DNA of 64,000 nt from Kineococcus mangrovi. Lineage in GTDB: Bacteria > Actinomycetota > Actinomycetes > Actinomycetales > Kineococcaceae. The stretch spans positions 124,001-188,000 of the forward strand of contig NZ_JBGGTQ010000004.1 in NCBI RefSeq assembly GCF_041320705.1, written 5' to 3'. Shown here piece after piece: positions 9,215 to 18,268 of the stretch (position 1 is the first letter of the stretch; each line of letters opens with the position of its first letter). Below the pieces are notes generated by a model. The model ran no database searches and was not told where the DNA came from. It was given only the letters and a program-made list of their open reading frames with translations. Position numbers and translations under genes: made by a program.

Positions 9215-10492
9215 TCAGGCGGACAGGAAGTCGAAGACGGGGCCGACGGACTGCGAGGCCATCCAGAAGCTGATCGCCAGCGCCACCGTCCCGACGACGA
9301 GCAGCCACACCGGGTAGCGGTACCCGCCGAGCACGTCGCGCTGCCGGAACCAGCCGATGTAGAGGAACACCGTCAGCCCGATCGGCAGGATCAGCCCGTT
9401 GAACCCGCCGACGAAGACGAGCAGCGCGGCCGGCGCGGTGCCGATGGCGAGGTAGACGACGAGCGAGACGACGATGAACGCCACGGTGGTCAGCTGCAGC
9501 GGCCACCCGGTCGCCAGCCGGCGGGAGAAGGTGGAGAGGAACGTCGAGGACGTGTAGGCGGCGCCGATGACCGAGGTGAGGGCCGCGGCCCAGAAGATCG
9601 CCCCGAACACGCGCAGGCCCGCGTCGCCCAGGACGGCGCCGAACGCCTGACCGGCCGGGTTGGCCGACCGCCCCGACAGGTCCAGGGCCACGCCGGAGGC
9701 GACGACGCCGAGGATCGCCAGGAACAGCACGTAGCGCATGACGCCGGTGACGAGGATGCCGGTGAGGGAGGCGCGGTGGACGGCGCGCACGTGCTCGGGG
9801 CCGGTCTGCCCGGAGGCGAGGTAGCGGTGGGCGCCGGCGTAGGTGATGTACCCGCCGACGGTGCCGCCGACGATCGTGGTGATGGTCGCGAAGTTCACCG
9901 TGTCCGGCACGAAGGTCTGCCGGAAGGCGTCGCCGACCGGGGGACCGGAGGCGATGGCGACGCCCACCGTCATGACGATCATGCCCAGCCCCAGGACCAG
10001 CACGACGCGGTCGACGACGCTGCCGGCGCGCTTGAGGAGGAAGACGGCGATCGCCAGCAGTCCGGTGATCAGGCCCCCGACCTTCGGGTCCAGGCCGAGC
10101 AGGGCGTTCAGCCCGAGCCCGCCACCGGCGATGTTGCCGATGTTGAAGGCCAGACCGCCGATGACGACGAGGACCGTCAGCACGTGGCCGCTGAAGGGGA
10201 CGGCGCTGTTGGCGAGGTCGCCGGCGCGCTGGCCGGTGACGGTGATGAGCCGCCAGACGTTCATCTGGACGGCGAAGTCGATGAGGATCGACAGCAGGAT
10301 CGCGAAGGCGAACGCCGCGCCGAGGGTGGCGGTGAACGTGGCGGTCTGGGTGATGAACCCCGGGCCGATGGCGGAGGTCGCCATGAGGAAGATCGCGCCG
10401 ACGACGGGCCCGCGGCCCGGTCGTCGCCGCGTGGTGCTCAGGCTCGGGTCGGCGGTGGTGCTGGCGCTCTCCTGGGCGGGGCGCTCGGACAT
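9215..10492 (-). CDS. Nramp-fold transporter (YcsG type), probably not a metal carrier
   Basis: 425 residues with about 11 hydrophobic helices and an Nramp-like first segment ([12 protein letters not shown]). True Nramp metal transporters have DPGN in helix 1 and a methionine (often MPH) in helix 6. Here the corresponding segments read TATFTATLG and [14 protein letters not shown], so both metal-ligand motifs are missing. As first gene of the 5-oxoproline operon it probably imports an organic solute such as 5-oxoproline or an amino acid (inference). Promoter and operator lie in the divergent gap to the GntR gene. Confidence 0.8.
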   Translation of the reverse strand: MSERPAQESASTTADPSLSTTRRRPGRGPVVGAIFLMATSAIGPGFITQTATFTATLGAAFAFAILLSILIDFAVQMNVWRLITVTGQRAGDLANSAVPFSGHVLTVLVVIGGLAFNIGNIAGGGLGLNALLGLDPKVGGLITGLLAIAVFLLKRAGSVVDRVVLVLGLGMIVMTVGVAIASGPPVGDAFRQTFVPDTVNFATITTIVGGTVGGYITYAGAHRYLASGQTGPEHVRAVHRASLTGILVTGVMRYVLFLAILGVVASGVALDLSGRSANPAGQAFGAVLGDAGLRVFGAIFWAAALTSVIGAAYTSSTFLSTFSRRLATGWPLQLTTVAFIVVSLVVYLAIGTAPAALLVFVGGFNGLILPIGLTVFLYIGWFRQRDVLGGYRYPVWLLVVGTVALAISFWMASQSVGPVFDFLSA

Positions 10493-10585
10493 GGTGGCTC
10501 CCGGGGACGTGGCGACGTTGCTGCGGGGCGGGCTGCCGGTCGGCAGCACTGTGGCACTCCTGGTTGAAGAACACAATGGCGCAGA

Positions 10586-10596
10586 TTGTTGAACAA
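10586..10596. promoter_or_regulatory. FadR/FCD-type GntR operator
   Basis: TTGTTGAACAA is a perfect 11-base palindrome around a central G. It fits the T-N-G-T-N3-A-C-N-A pattern bound by FadR-subfamily GntR repressors. It lies in the gap between the oxoproline operon and the gntR gene, where one dimer could control both directions. Confidence 0.6.
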
Positions 10597-10668
10597 CGTG
10601 TTGCGCCGTGTTGCGTTCGTGTGAACTCCCCGCCGGGTGACCCACCTCGGGCGTCGTCGCCGGGAACC

Positions 10669-10674
10669 TACGAT
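10669..10674 (+). promoter_or_regulatory. -10 element TACGAT, leaderless gntR
   Basis: TACGAT is followed by six bases and then the GTG start, so transcription would begin at or next to the start codon. There is no Shine-Dalgarno. This spacing recurs at many genes in the window. Confidence 0.5.
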
Positions 10675-10680
10675 GACGAG

Positions 10681-11373
10681 GTGACCGAGGCCGCCGCGTT
10701 GACCTCCGTGCCCGGCAGGGGGCCCGACGGGGGGCCCGACGGGGGTGGCACGCTGGCCGAGCTCCTCAGCGGGCGGATCGCCGCCGGGGAGTTCCCGCCC
10801 GGCCGGCGGCTGTCCGAGACAGCGCTGGCGCAGCGGTTCTCCGTCTCGCGCAACACGCTGCGCGAGGCGTTCCGGGTGCTGGCCGAGCAGGGCCTGCTCG
10901 AGCACGTCCCGCACCGCGGGGTGTCGGTGACCTCGCCCCGGGTGGCCGACGTGCTCGACATCTACCGCGTGCGCCGCCACGTCGAGACGGGCGTGCTGGC
11001 CCGGGCCGACGTCGGGCACCCGGCCGCCGAGCGGATGCGGGCCGCGGTGGCCGCGGCCGACACCGCCGTCGCCGCGGGGGACTGGGCCGGGGTCGGCACC
11101 GCGAACATGGCCTTCCACGAGGCGCTGGTGTCGCTGTCGGACAGCCCGCGGCTGCTGCGCACGTACCGCCAGCTCGCCGCCGAGCTGCGGTTGGCCTTCC
11201 TCGTCATCGGGGACCCGCAGACGCTGCACGGGCGGTTCACGGCCCGCAACCGCTCCGTGCTGGACACCTTCGCCGCCGACGGCGGCCCCGCGGCGGCGCG
11301 CGAGCTGGAGGACTACCTCACCGAGTCCGAGCGGACGGTGCTCGGCGCCTACGCCCGCCTCGGGGTGGGGTAG
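10681..11373 (+). CDS. GntR-family regulator with FCD domain
   Basis: 230 residues: winged helix at about 20-85 with the GntR recognition region (SETALAQRFSVSRNTLREAF), then an all-helical FCD ligand domain from about 90. FCD proteins sense small organic acids and usually repress the adjacent catabolic operon. It diverges from the Nramp/PxpA operon, which is its likely target, with 5-oxoproline or glutamate as plausible effector (inference). The GTG at 10681 is preferred over the far upstream ATG because that extension would be coded inside the promoter gap. It replaces the IclR-type KipR of Bacillus. Confidence 0.88.
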   Translation: MTEAAALTSVPGRGPDGGPDGGGTLAELLSGRIAAGEFPPGRRLSETALAQRFSVSRNTLREAFRVLAEQGLLEHVPHRGVSVTSPRVADVLDIYRVRRHVETGVLARADVGHPAAERMRAAVAAADTAVAAGDWAGVGTANMAFHEALVSLSDSPRLLRTYRQLAAELRLAFLVIGDPQTLHGRFTARNRSVLDTFAADGGPAAARELEDYLTESERTVLGAYARLGVG

Positions 11374-11388
11374 GGCGAGGGCGGTGCC

Positions 11389-11411
11389 CCGCCGGTCTCC
11401 CCGGCCGGCGG
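11389..11411. terminator. Weak hairpin between convergent gntR and AlbA_2 genes
   Basis: CCGCCGG and CCGGCGG arms (7 bp) with a 9-base loop lie between two convergent stop codons. There is no T-run. Position supports a terminator, but in such GC-rich DNA a stem this short can arise by chance. Confidence 0.3.
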
Positions 11412-11427
11412 CTCCGGCGGAGCGTGG

Positions 11428-13194
11428 TCAGGGAGCGGCGGCACCGACGTAGTGGGAGTTCCTGCCCAGGCTGCTCCCGCGGCGCAACCGCCCCGAGTCC
11501 ACGAGGCGGTCCAGGTGCCCCCGGCCCCCCGACGTGGTCAGCCCGGTCAGTCGCGCGTACTCCCCCGAGGAGATGCCGGTGTGCCGCTCCAGCCAGGCCT
11601 CGACCACCGCGACGATCTGCTGCTCGGCAGCGGGCCGCCGGTACGGCAGGATCCCCAGCCCGGCGGTGCGGTGCCTCTCGAGGAGGTCGATGGACCGCCC
11701 GGACAGCACCCACACGTCCTTGAAGGGTTCGACGAGCGGTTCGCCGTCGACCCTCGCCGCGGCCGCCACCTCGATCGCCTCGGCCGCGTACACCGCGTCG
11801 CGCTGCAGCACGGGCACCAGTCCCTGCGCGTCGACGAAGGGCCGGTGCAGCAGGGTGTGCACGATGAGCGCCACCTTGACGTCGTTGCGCCGGGCGGACG
11901 GACGGATCGCCGACATCAGGGTGAGGACCGGCACGACGGGGTCCCCGCCGCGGAGCCGGGTCCGCACCCGCGGTCCAGCGGTCTGGTGGATCGACGGTGG
12001 GCGGTGACCCAGGGCGATCATCTCCCGGTACATGCGGTCGACCCCGATGCCCTGCTTGTCGACCAGGCCGATGGCGCGCATGAGGTCGGCCAGGGCGGGG
12101 TGTCGCGCGTAGTGCTCGGACAGCACGTTGTGCTCGTCCACCCCGCCGACGAAGCCCCCCGGGCTGGTCACCTCGAGCGCGCTGTCGAGGTCCAGCCACG
12201 TGACGCGGGTGGGTTCGCCGGTCGTCCAGTCCCGGTGCGTCACGCCGTTCAGCACGGCCTCGCGCACCGCCCGTCGAGGGAGCCTGCGCAGGGCGGTCTC
12301 GGCGAAGGCGCCGGACAGCGTGATCGACGTGTTCGCCGCGTCCAACCGTTGCTCGACGGTGTCGATCTGCTCGAGGAGGCTCTGGCCAGCCAGGGCGGGG
12401 CCCCGGTCGAGGACGTCGCCACCCTCGACGTCCCAGCGGCCGTACTCGACGAGGGTCCGGGGGGAGGGGCAGAACACGAGCGCCCCGGCCTGCGTGAGGA
12501 CGCCGTCGGGCGGCAGGACCCCGAGGGAGCGCAGCAGTTCGGCGTCGTCCAGCGGGTCGGGAGCACCGGCACCCGCCCGTTCCACGTTCGCCCGGGCGAT
12601 CTGGAGAGCGCGGGCGGAGACGTCCCGGAGCGTCTTGCCGGACGGCTCGGCCATCGTGTCGTGGCGTCGTCGGCGTTGCTGGTGGAGCCACCACTCCGTG
12701 CGGTCGACCGGGCTGCAGCGCCCGCCGACGCGCCACTGGAGCCGTGAGCGCGTGTCCTCCACGGGCTCGCGCGACTCCGCGACGAGGAGGACGAGGACGC
12801 GGCTGCCCTCGACGTGACGCTCCTCGACGGCGGGTGCGACGTCGATCCGCTGGTGGATGCGGTGGCGCAGCCAGTCGGCGTCCAGGCTGGCCCCCAGGAC
12901 CTCCCCGGTCCGGTCGTCGAAGCCCACGAGCAACGCGCCCCCGCCCGGGGTGTTGGCCATGCAGGCGACTTCGTCGGCGAGGTGGTCCGCCGCCGTCACG
13001 TTGCGCGGGCTGCCGGGCATCAGCGAACCGTCCCGGTGACGCCGGCCCGCCTCCTCCTTGAAGTCCAGGCGGGTGCTCTCGAGGGGGTCCAGCGGTCCCC
13101 CCGACGTCCGTGCGTCCAGTGCCGCTGCCACCAGCGCCAGGAGCTGCGCTCGCTGCTGGAGGACCTCGGTCCCGGGGCTGCTGGTGGAGGGCAC
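11428..13194 (-). CDS. AlbA_2 (Schlafen-like) DNA-binding protein with RecG-like ATPase C-terminal domain
   Basis: 588 residues. The N-terminal ~150 carry an AlbA_2/divergent AAA-4 domain ([11 protein letters not shown], then [18 protein letters not shown]). The middle and C-terminus match the HATPase_c_4 type found in RecG-related transcriptional regulators ([32 protein letters not shown]), then winged-helix-like ends ([13 protein letters not shown]). Such proteins are annotated as putative regulators or ATP-dependent helicase-like proteins and often lie in mobile or defence regions; no partner is visible. GTG at 13194 is the best start; a TTG upstream inside the palindrome is an alternative. 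Confidence 0.72.
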   Translation of the reverse strand: MPSTSSPGTEVLQQRAQLLALVAAALDARTSGGPLDPLESTRLDFKEEAGRRHRDGSLMPGSPRNVTAADHLADEVACMANTPGGGALLVGFDDRTGEVLGASLDADWLRHRIHQRIDVAPAVEERHVEGSRVLVLLVAESREPVEDTRSRLQWRVGGRCSPVDRTEWWLHQQRRRRHDTMAEPSGKTLRDVSARALQIARANVERAGAGAPDPLDDAELLRSLGVLPPDGVLTQAGALVFCPSPRTLVEYGRWDVEGGDVLDRGPALAGQSLLEQIDTVEQRLDAANTSITLSGAFAETALRRLPRRAVREAVLNGVTHRDWTTGEPTRVTWLDLDSALEVTSPGGFVGGVDEHNVLSEHYARHPALADLMRAIGLVDKQGIGVDRMYREMIALGHRPPSIHQTAGPRVRTRLRGGDPVVPVLTLMSAIRPSARRNDVKVALIVHTLLHRPFVDAQGLVPVLQRDAVYAAEAIEVAAAARVDGEPLVEPFKDVWVLSGRSIDLLERHRTAGLGILPYRRPAAEQQIVAVVEAWLERHTGISSGEYARLTGLTTSGGRGHLDRLVDSGRLRRGSSLGRNSHYVGAAAP

Positions 13195-13217
13195 CTCGAG
13201 ATCACAGCAGGATCTCT

Positions 13218-13240
13218 CACTTTGAGCAACCTCCAAAGTG
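13218..13240. promoter_or_regulatory. Inverted repeat upstream of the AlbA_2 gene
   Basis: CACTTTG-N9-CAAAGTG is a perfect 7-bp inverted repeat with a 9-base spacer, 24 bases before the AlbA_2 start on the other strand. It is AT-richer than its surroundings. Probably an operator, possibly autoregulatory. The 255-base gap also holds the ftsH leader on the plus strand. Confidence 0.5.
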
Positions 13241-13421
13241 CGTCGATTCCGCCGCGACGAGCGAGACCGCTCACTTTCCGCCCTCAGCTGGCAGCGAACC
13301 GGCGGCCGACGTCCGGAACAGGGGACCCGTCCCGCCCGTTCGGACGGCGTAGGACCTGGGACGGTGCCCGGGCGGCCTGTCGTGGCCGCGGTGTACCGTC
13401 GATCGACAGGCAGGATCGAGC

Positions 13422-13452
13422 AGGAGGGACGGGGGCGACGCCCCCACAGATG
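13422..13452 (+). promoter_or_regulatory. ftsH ribosome-binding site with an intervening hairpin
   Basis: A strong AGGAGG (13422-13427) lies 22 bases before the ATG at 13450, too far for normal initiation. Between them GGGGGC-gac-GCCCCC (13431-13445) forms a perfect 6-bp stem with a three-base loop. Folding it leaves 7 bases between the Shine-Dalgarno and ATG, the ideal spacing. No in-frame ATG, GTG or TTG lies nearer. Confidence 0.6.
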
Positions 13453-15429
13453 CCCAACACTCTCAAGCGCATCGTCAGGGGCCCGTGGCTGTGGATCGTC
13501 GTGGCGATCGCGGCGGTCGCGATCGGCGCCTCCTTCTTCGCGTCCAGCGGCACCGCCGAGGTGTCCACGACCCGCGCGCTCCAGCTCATCGAGCAGGACA
13601 GGGTCCAGAGCGCCACGCTCACCGACGGCAACCAGCGGATCGACCTGGACCTGAGGTCCGGTGAGACGGTCGACGGCGCCACCAGCGTCCGCTCGTACTA
13701 CATCTCCCAGCGCGGCGACGAGGTCCTGACCGCCCTGGGCGACAACCCGCCGCCGGACGGCGTCACCGACGAGGTGCCCACGACCGGCATCCTGCAGTCG
13801 CTGCTGTTCACGATCGGCCCGATCCTGCTGCTCATCCTCCTGTTCTGGTTCCTCATGAGCCAGATGCAGGGCGGCGGCAGCCGGGTCATGCAGTTCGGCA
13901 AGTCCAAGGCCAAGATGATGACCAAGGACACCCCGAAGACGACCTTCGCGGACGTCGCGGGCGCCGCCGAGGCCGTCGAGGAGCTGCACGAGATCAAGGA
14001 GTTCCTCGAGGACCGGGACAAGTTCCAGGCCGTCGGGGCCAAGATCCCCAAGGGTGTCCTGCTGTACGGCCCGCCCGGGACGGGCAAGACGCTGCTCGCG
14101 CGCGCCGTCGCCGGTGAGGCGGGCGTGCCGTTCTACTCGATCTCCGGTTCGGACTTCGTCGAGATGTTCGTCGGCGTCGGTGCCTCCCGCGTCCGCGACC
14201 TCTTCGAGCAGGCCAAGGCCAACTCGCCCGCGATCATCTTCGTCGACGAGATCGACGCCGTCGGCCGGCACCGCGGTGCCGGGCTCGGTGGCGGTCACGA
14301 CGAGCGCGAGCAGACGCTGAACCAGCTGCTCGTCGAGATGGACGGCTTCGACGTCAAGACGAACGTCATCCTCATCGCGGCGACCAACCGGCCCGACATC
14401 CTCGACCCGGCGCTGCTGCGCCCGGGCCGCTTCGACCGCCAGATCGCCGTCGAGGCCCCCGACATGGAGGGCCGGCACAAGATCCTGCAGGTGCACGGCA
14501 AGGGCAAGCCGCTCGCGCCGAACATCGACCTGCAGGCCGTGGCCCGCCGAACGCCCGGGTTCTCCGGCGCCGACCTGGCCAACGTCCTCAACGAGGCCGC
14601 GCTGCTCACGGCCCGCGCCAACGCCAAGGTCATCGACGACGCCGCCGTGGACGAGGCCATCGACCGCGTCATGGCCGGTCCGCAGAAGCGCACCCGCCGC
14701 ATGAGCGAGCAGGAGCTGAAGGTCACCGCGTACCACGAGGGCGGTCACGCGCTGGTGGCCGCGGCGCTGCCGAACACCGACCCGGTGACGAAGGTGACGA
14801 TCCTGCCGCGCGGGCGGGCCCTCGGCTACACGATGGTCCTGCCGACCGAGGACAAGTACTCGACGTCGCGCAACGAGATCCTCGACCAGCTCGCGTACGC
14901 CCTCGGCGGCCGCGTGGCGGAGGAACTCGTCTTCCACGACCCCACCACCGGGGCGAGCAACGACATCGAGAAGGCCACCGGGATGGCCCGCAAGATGGTC
15001 ACCCAGTACGGCATGAGCGAGCGGATCGGGGCGATCAAGCTCGGCCAGGGGCAGGGCGAGGTCTTCCTCGGCCGCGACATGGGCCACGAGCGCGACTACT
15101 CCGAGGGCGTCGCGGGGATCGTCGACGAGGAGGTGCGCCGGCTCATCGAGGCCGCGCACGACGAGGCGTGGGAGATCCTCGTCGAGCACCGTCCCGTCCT
15201 GGACGCCCTCGTCGTCGCCCTCCTGGACAAGGAGACGCTCAATCAGGCCGAGCTGGCGGAGATCTTCGCCCCCGTGGTGAAGCGCCCGCAGCGTCCGGTG
15301 TGGCTGTCCTCGGAGCGCCGGCACGTCTCGGACATCCCGCCGGTGGGCAGCCCGGGCCAGCTCAACGGGCACACCGGCGGCTTCCAGCTGCCGGTGAACA
15401 ACGAGAACGGGTCGAACGAGCAGTCGTGA
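13450..15429 (+). CDS. ftsH: ATP-dependent zinc metalloprotease FtsH
   Basis: 659-residue membrane-anchored AAA+ protease that degrades damaged membrane proteins and some regulators. Helix 1 spans about 13-31 and helix 2 about 113-136, with a small external domain between. Walker A GPPGTGKT is at 207-214, followed by [12 protein letters not shown] (Walker B) and the arginine-finger region [13 protein letters not shown]. The zinc site HEGGH is at 429-433. It begins a tightly overlapped series with the folate genes. Its normal upstream neighbour hpt is 10.7 kb away. Confidence 0.97.
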   Translation: MPNTLKRIVRGPWLWIVVAIAAVAIGASFFASSGTAEVSTTRALQLIEQDRVQSATLTDGNQRIDLDLRSGETVDGATSVRSYYISQRGDEVLTALGDNPPPDGVTDEVPTTGILQSLLFTIGPILLLILLFWFLMSQMQGGGSRVMQFGKSKAKMMTKDTPKTTFADVAGAAEAVEELHEIKEFLEDRDKFQAVGAKIPKGVLLYGPPGTGKTLLARAVAGEAGVPFYSISGSDFVEMFVGVGASRVRDLFEQAKANSPAIIFVDEIDAVGRHRGAGLGGGHDEREQTLNQLLVEMDGFDVKTNVILIAATNRPDILDPALLRPGRFDRQIAVEAPDMEGRHKILQVHGKGKPLAPNIDLQAVARRTPGFSGADLANVLNEAALLTARANAKVIDDAAVDEAIDRVMAGPQKRTRRMSEQELKVTAYHEGGHALVAAALPNTDPVTKVTILPRGRALGYTMVLPTEDKYSTSRNEILDQLAYALGGRVAEELVFHDPTTGASNDIEKATGMARKMVTQYGMSERIGAIKLGQGQGEVFLGRDMGHERDYSEGVAGIVDEEVRRLIEAAHDEAWEILVEHRPVLDALVVALLDKETLNQAELAEIFAPVVKRPQRPVWLSSERRHVSDIPPVGSPGQLNGHTGGFQLPVNNENGSNEQS

Positions 15430-16031
15430 GCAGCACGGGGACGCCGGCCACGGGCGGCCGGTCGTTCGACCGGGTGCGGGCCGAGAACGCGGTCCGGGAG
15501 TTCCTCCTCGCCATCGGGGAGGACCCGGACCGCGAGGGCCTGCGGGACACCCCGCGGCGGGTGGCGAAGGCGGCGACCGAGCTCTACGCGGGGTTGTGGC
15601 TGGAACCGGCCGACGTCCTCGTGACCGACTTCGGGCTCGAGCACGACGAGCTGGTGCTGGTGAAGGACATCGAGGTCCAGTCCACGTGCGAGCACCACCT
15701 CCTGCCCTTCCACGGCCTCGCGCACGTCGGGTACATCCCCGGCGAGCACGGCCGCGTCACGGGGCTGTCCAAGCTCGCGCGGCTCGTCGACGTCTACGCG
15801 CGCCGCCCGCAGCTGCAGGAACGGCTGACGACGCAGGTCGCCGACGCCCTCACCGAGCACCTGCACCCGCGCGGCGTCATCGTCGTCGTCGAGGCCGAGC
15901 ACTCCTGCATGACGTACCGGGGCGTGCGCAAACCCGGCGCCAAGACCGTCACTTCCGCCGTGCGCGGGTCGCTGCGCAACGCCGCCACCCGCGCCGAGGC
16001 GATGAGCCTCATCGTCGCGGGCCACCGGTGA
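15426..16031 (+). CDS. folE: GTP cyclohydrolase I
   Basis: First enzyme of folate synthesis, converting GTP to 7,8-dihydroneopterin triphosphate. 201 residues with [14 protein letters not shown], the zinc and catalytic stretch [22 protein letters not shown], and [11 protein letters not shown] with the third zinc cysteine. The GTG start overlaps the ftsH stop by four bases (GTGA), and its stop overlaps folP in the same way. Together with folP, folB and folK it gives most of the pathway to dihydropteroate. Confidence 0.96.
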   Translation: MSSTGTPATGGRSFDRVRAENAVREFLLAIGEDPDREGLRDTPRRVAKAATELYAGLWLEPADVLVTDFGLEHDELVLVKDIEVQSTCEHHLLPFHGLAHVGYIPGEHGRVTGLSKLARLVDVYARRPQLQERLTTQVADALTEHLHPRGVIVVVEAEHSCMTYRGVRKPGAKTVTSAVRGSLRNAATRAEAMSLIVAGHR

Positions 16032-16870
16032 ACCCCCTCCTCGCCCCGGGGCCCACCCGCGTCCTCGGCGTCCTCAACGTCACCCCCGACTCCTTCTCCG
16101 ACGGTGGCCGGCACACCGGCGACCCCGTCGCCCGCGGCGTCGCGCTGCGCGCCGCGGGCGCCGACCTCGTCGACGTCGGCGGGGAGTCCACCCGCCCCGG
16201 CGCCACCCGCGTCGAGGCCGCCGAGGAGCTGCGCCGGGTCCTGCCCGTCGTGGAGGGGCTCGTCGCCGCGGGGGTGCCCGTCAGCGTCGACACCATGCGC
16301 GCCGCGACCGCCCGGGCCGTCGTCGAGGCCGGTGCGGCCGTCGTCAACGACGTCTCCGGCGGGCTCGCCGACCCGGACATGGCCGCGACCGTCGCGGACC
16401 TCGACTGCGTCTACGTGCTCTCGCACTGGCGGGGGACCTCCGACGTCATGAACTCGCTCGCCACCTACGACGACGTGGTCGGTGAGGTCGAGCGGGAACT
16501 CGTCCAGCGCCTGGACGCCGTGGTCGGGGCCGGTGTCGCCCACGAGCGCATCGTCCTCGACCCCGGGCTGGGGTTCGCCAAGCGGGCCGAGCACGACTGG
16601 GCCCTGCTCGCCCGCCTCGACGAGCTCGACCGCTTCGGGCTGCCGTTGCTCGTGGGGGCCTCGCGCAAGCGGTTCCTCGGGGCGCTGCTGGCGGACGCCG
16701 AGGGGGCCGTCCCCCCACCGGAGCAGCGAGACGTCGCCACAGCCGTGATCACGGGGCTGCTGGCCGAACGCGACGTCTGGGGGGTGCGGGTCCACGACGT
16801 CCCGTCCTCGATCGCCGCCGTCCGTGTCGTCGGCGCTTGGCGGGAGGCCGCGCGGGTGAACGTCCCGTGA
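16028..16870 (+). CDS. folP: Dihydropteroate synthase
   Basis: 280-residue TIM-barrel enzyme that condenses 6-hydroxymethyl-dihydropterin pyrophosphate with p-aminobenzoate; the sulfonamide target. It shows [15 protein letters not shown] near the N-terminus, the GGESTRPGA loop, VSVDT, VNDVSGG, and LDPGLGFAK then VGASRKRF near the end. The GTG start overlaps folE by GTGA. All key motifs are present, so it should be an active DHPS rather than one of the degenerate actinobacterial paralogues. Confidence 0.96.
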   Translation: MNPLLAPGPTRVLGVLNVTPDSFSDGGRHTGDPVARGVALRAAGADLVDVGGESTRPGATRVEAAEELRRVLPVVEGLVAAGVPVSVDTMRAATARAVVEAGAAVVNDVSGGLADPDMAATVADLDCVYVLSHWRGTSDVMNSLATYDDVVGEVERELVQRLDAVVGAGVAHERIVLDPGLGFAKRAEHDWALLARLDELDRFGLPLLVGASRKRFLGALLADAEGAVPPPEQRDVATAVITGLLAERDVWGVRVHDVPSSIAAVRVVGAWREAARVNVP

Positions 16871-17280
16871 GCGCCCTCGACACCGCGGGCCCCGTCCTGG
16901 ACGCCGACGGCCGCCCCCTGGACCGCATCGTGCTGCGCGGGCTGTCCGGCCGCGGCCGCCACGGCGTCCTGGACGCCGAGCGCGAGCTGGGGCAGGTCTT
17001 CTCCCTCGACGTCGCGCTGCACCTGGACACCCGCGAGGCCGCCGCGGGCGACGACCTGGCGGCCACCGTCCACTACGGGCTGCTGGCCCAGGACCTCCTC
17101 GCCGTCCTGGTCGGCGAGCCGGTCGCGCTGCTGGAGACGCTCGCGCAGCGCCTGGCCGGCGTCGCCCTCGCCGCCTCCCCACGGGTCCAGGCGGTCGACG
17201 TGGTCGTCCACAAACCGCAGGCGCCCGTGCCGGTGCCCTTCGCCGACGTCGAGCTGTGCGTGCGCAGGGTCCGCTCGTGA
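16867..17280 (+). CDS. folB: Dihydroneopterin aldolase
   Basis: Converts 7,8-dihydroneopterin to 6-hydroxymethyl-dihydropterin. 137 residues with the FolB pattern: LRGLSGRGRHGVLDAER near the N-terminus, LGQVFSLDVALHLD, then LLETLAQRLAGVAL and a C-terminal strand VVVHKPQAPVP. An N-terminal extension of about 20 residues is typical of actinobacteria. Linked by GTGA overlaps to folP and folK. Confidence 0.93.
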   Translation: MSALDTAGPVLDADGRPLDRIVLRGLSGRGRHGVLDAERELGQVFSLDVALHLDTREAAAGDDLAATVHYGLLAQDLLAVLVGEPVALLETLAQRLAGVALAASPRVQAVDVVVHKPQAPVPVPFADVELCVRRVRS

Positions 17281-17786
17281 GGTCGGGTGCCAGGGCCGTG
17301 CTGGCGCTGGGTGCCAACGTCGGCCACCGCGCCCAGACGCTGCACGCCGCGGTCGAGGCCCTCGGGGCGACCGACGGCATCACGGTGGAGGCGGTGTCCA
17401 CGATCGTCGAGACGGCCCCCGTGGGGGCGGTCCCGGACCAGCCGGACTTCCTCAACGCCGTCGTCCTGGTCCGCACCGACCTCGACCCGCACGCGCTGCT
17501 GGCCGCCGCGCACGCCGTGGAGGCCGGGCTCGGGCTGGACCGGAGCACCAAGGTGCCCGACGGTCCCCGGCCCATCGACGTGGACGTCATCGCGGTGGGT
17601 GATCTCGGCGACGACGTCGTGCTCGACGAGGACGGCCTCGTCCTGCCGCACCCGCGGGCCCACGAGCGCGACTTCGTCCTCGGGCCCTGGGCCGAGCTCG
17701 ACCCGGACGCGGTGCTCCCGGGGGCCTACGGCGGACGGGTGGTCGACCTCCTCACCCGCCTGCACCACGGGGAGGGACCCGCGTGA
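17277..17786 (+). CDS. folK: 6-hydroxymethyl-dihydropterin pyrophosphokinase
   Basis: Transfers pyrophosphate from ATP to the pterin before DHPS. 169 residues, with LALGANVGHR at the start and the catalytic GPRPIDVDVI stretch holding the two magnesium aspartates. Usual enzymes have RWGPRTLD here. This one reads VPDGPRPID, so the arginine four residues before the conserved GPR arginine (R88 in E. coli numbering, my alignment) is replaced by proline. This may affect kinetics. GTGA overlaps join it to folB and the next gene. Confidence 0.92.
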   Translation: MRSGARAVLALGANVGHRAQTLHAAVEALGATDGITVEAVSTIVETAPVGAVPDQPDFLNAVVLVRTDLDPHALLAAAHAVEAGLGLDRSTKVPDGPRPIDVDVIAVGDLGDDVVLDEDGLVLPHPRAHERDFVLGPWAELDPDAVLPGAYGGRVVDLLTRLHHGEGPA

Positions 17787-18268
17787 AGCCGACCCGCCCC
17801 GGGCTGCTGCTCGCCCTCGGGTTCCTCGCCGCCGTGGGGGCCTGGTCCGGCCTGCAGGTCTGGGTCTCCACCGGCCACGGGGAACCGGACCTCGTGTGGC
17901 GCACGACGCTCACCGTCGGCCTGCTCGTCCTCGCCGTCGTCGGGGTCGGCTGGCCCGTCAAGCAGTGGGTCGAGGGCGACAAGGCCCGCCGGATCGACGC
18001 GCTGCGCGCCGCCCGCACGGCCGCGCTGGCCAAGGCGGCCTCCGTCGCCGGGGCTCTGCTCGTCGGGGTGTTCCTCGGCTGGGGCGTGCACTACCTGCCC
18101 ACCCTGCACATCGCCGCCCGCCGGTCCGAGGCCGTCGTGGCGGCCGTCGACGTCGTCGTCTCCGCGCTGCTGCTCGTCGCGGGGCTGGTCGTGGAGCGCT
18201 GGTGCCGCGTCCCGCCCGAGGACGACGACGAGACCGGTCTGCGCGCCGGTGGGGGAGGCCGGGCGTGA
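17783..18268 (+). CDS. DUF3180 membrane protein
   Basis: 161 residues with four predicted membrane helices (about 6-24, 42-60, 85-103, 121-142) and an acidic, glycine-rich tail. It matches the DUF3180 family by length, helix pattern and position directly after folK, where most actinobacteria have it. Function unknown. Translationally coupled on both sides by GTGA. Confidence 0.8.
   Translation: MKPTRPGLLLALGFLAAVGAWSGLQVWVSTGHGEPDLVWRTTLTVGLLVLAVVGVGWPVKQWVEGDKARRIDALRAARTAALAKAASVAGALLVGVFLGWGVHYLPTLHIAARRSEAVVAAVDVVVSALLLVAGLVVERWCRVPPEDDDETGLRAGGGGRA

Noticed and set aside
11428-15372. 1314-residue minus-strand frame extending across ftsH
   Set aside because: Only the part from 13194 down is real (AlbA_2 protein). 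The rest is antisense of ftsH.
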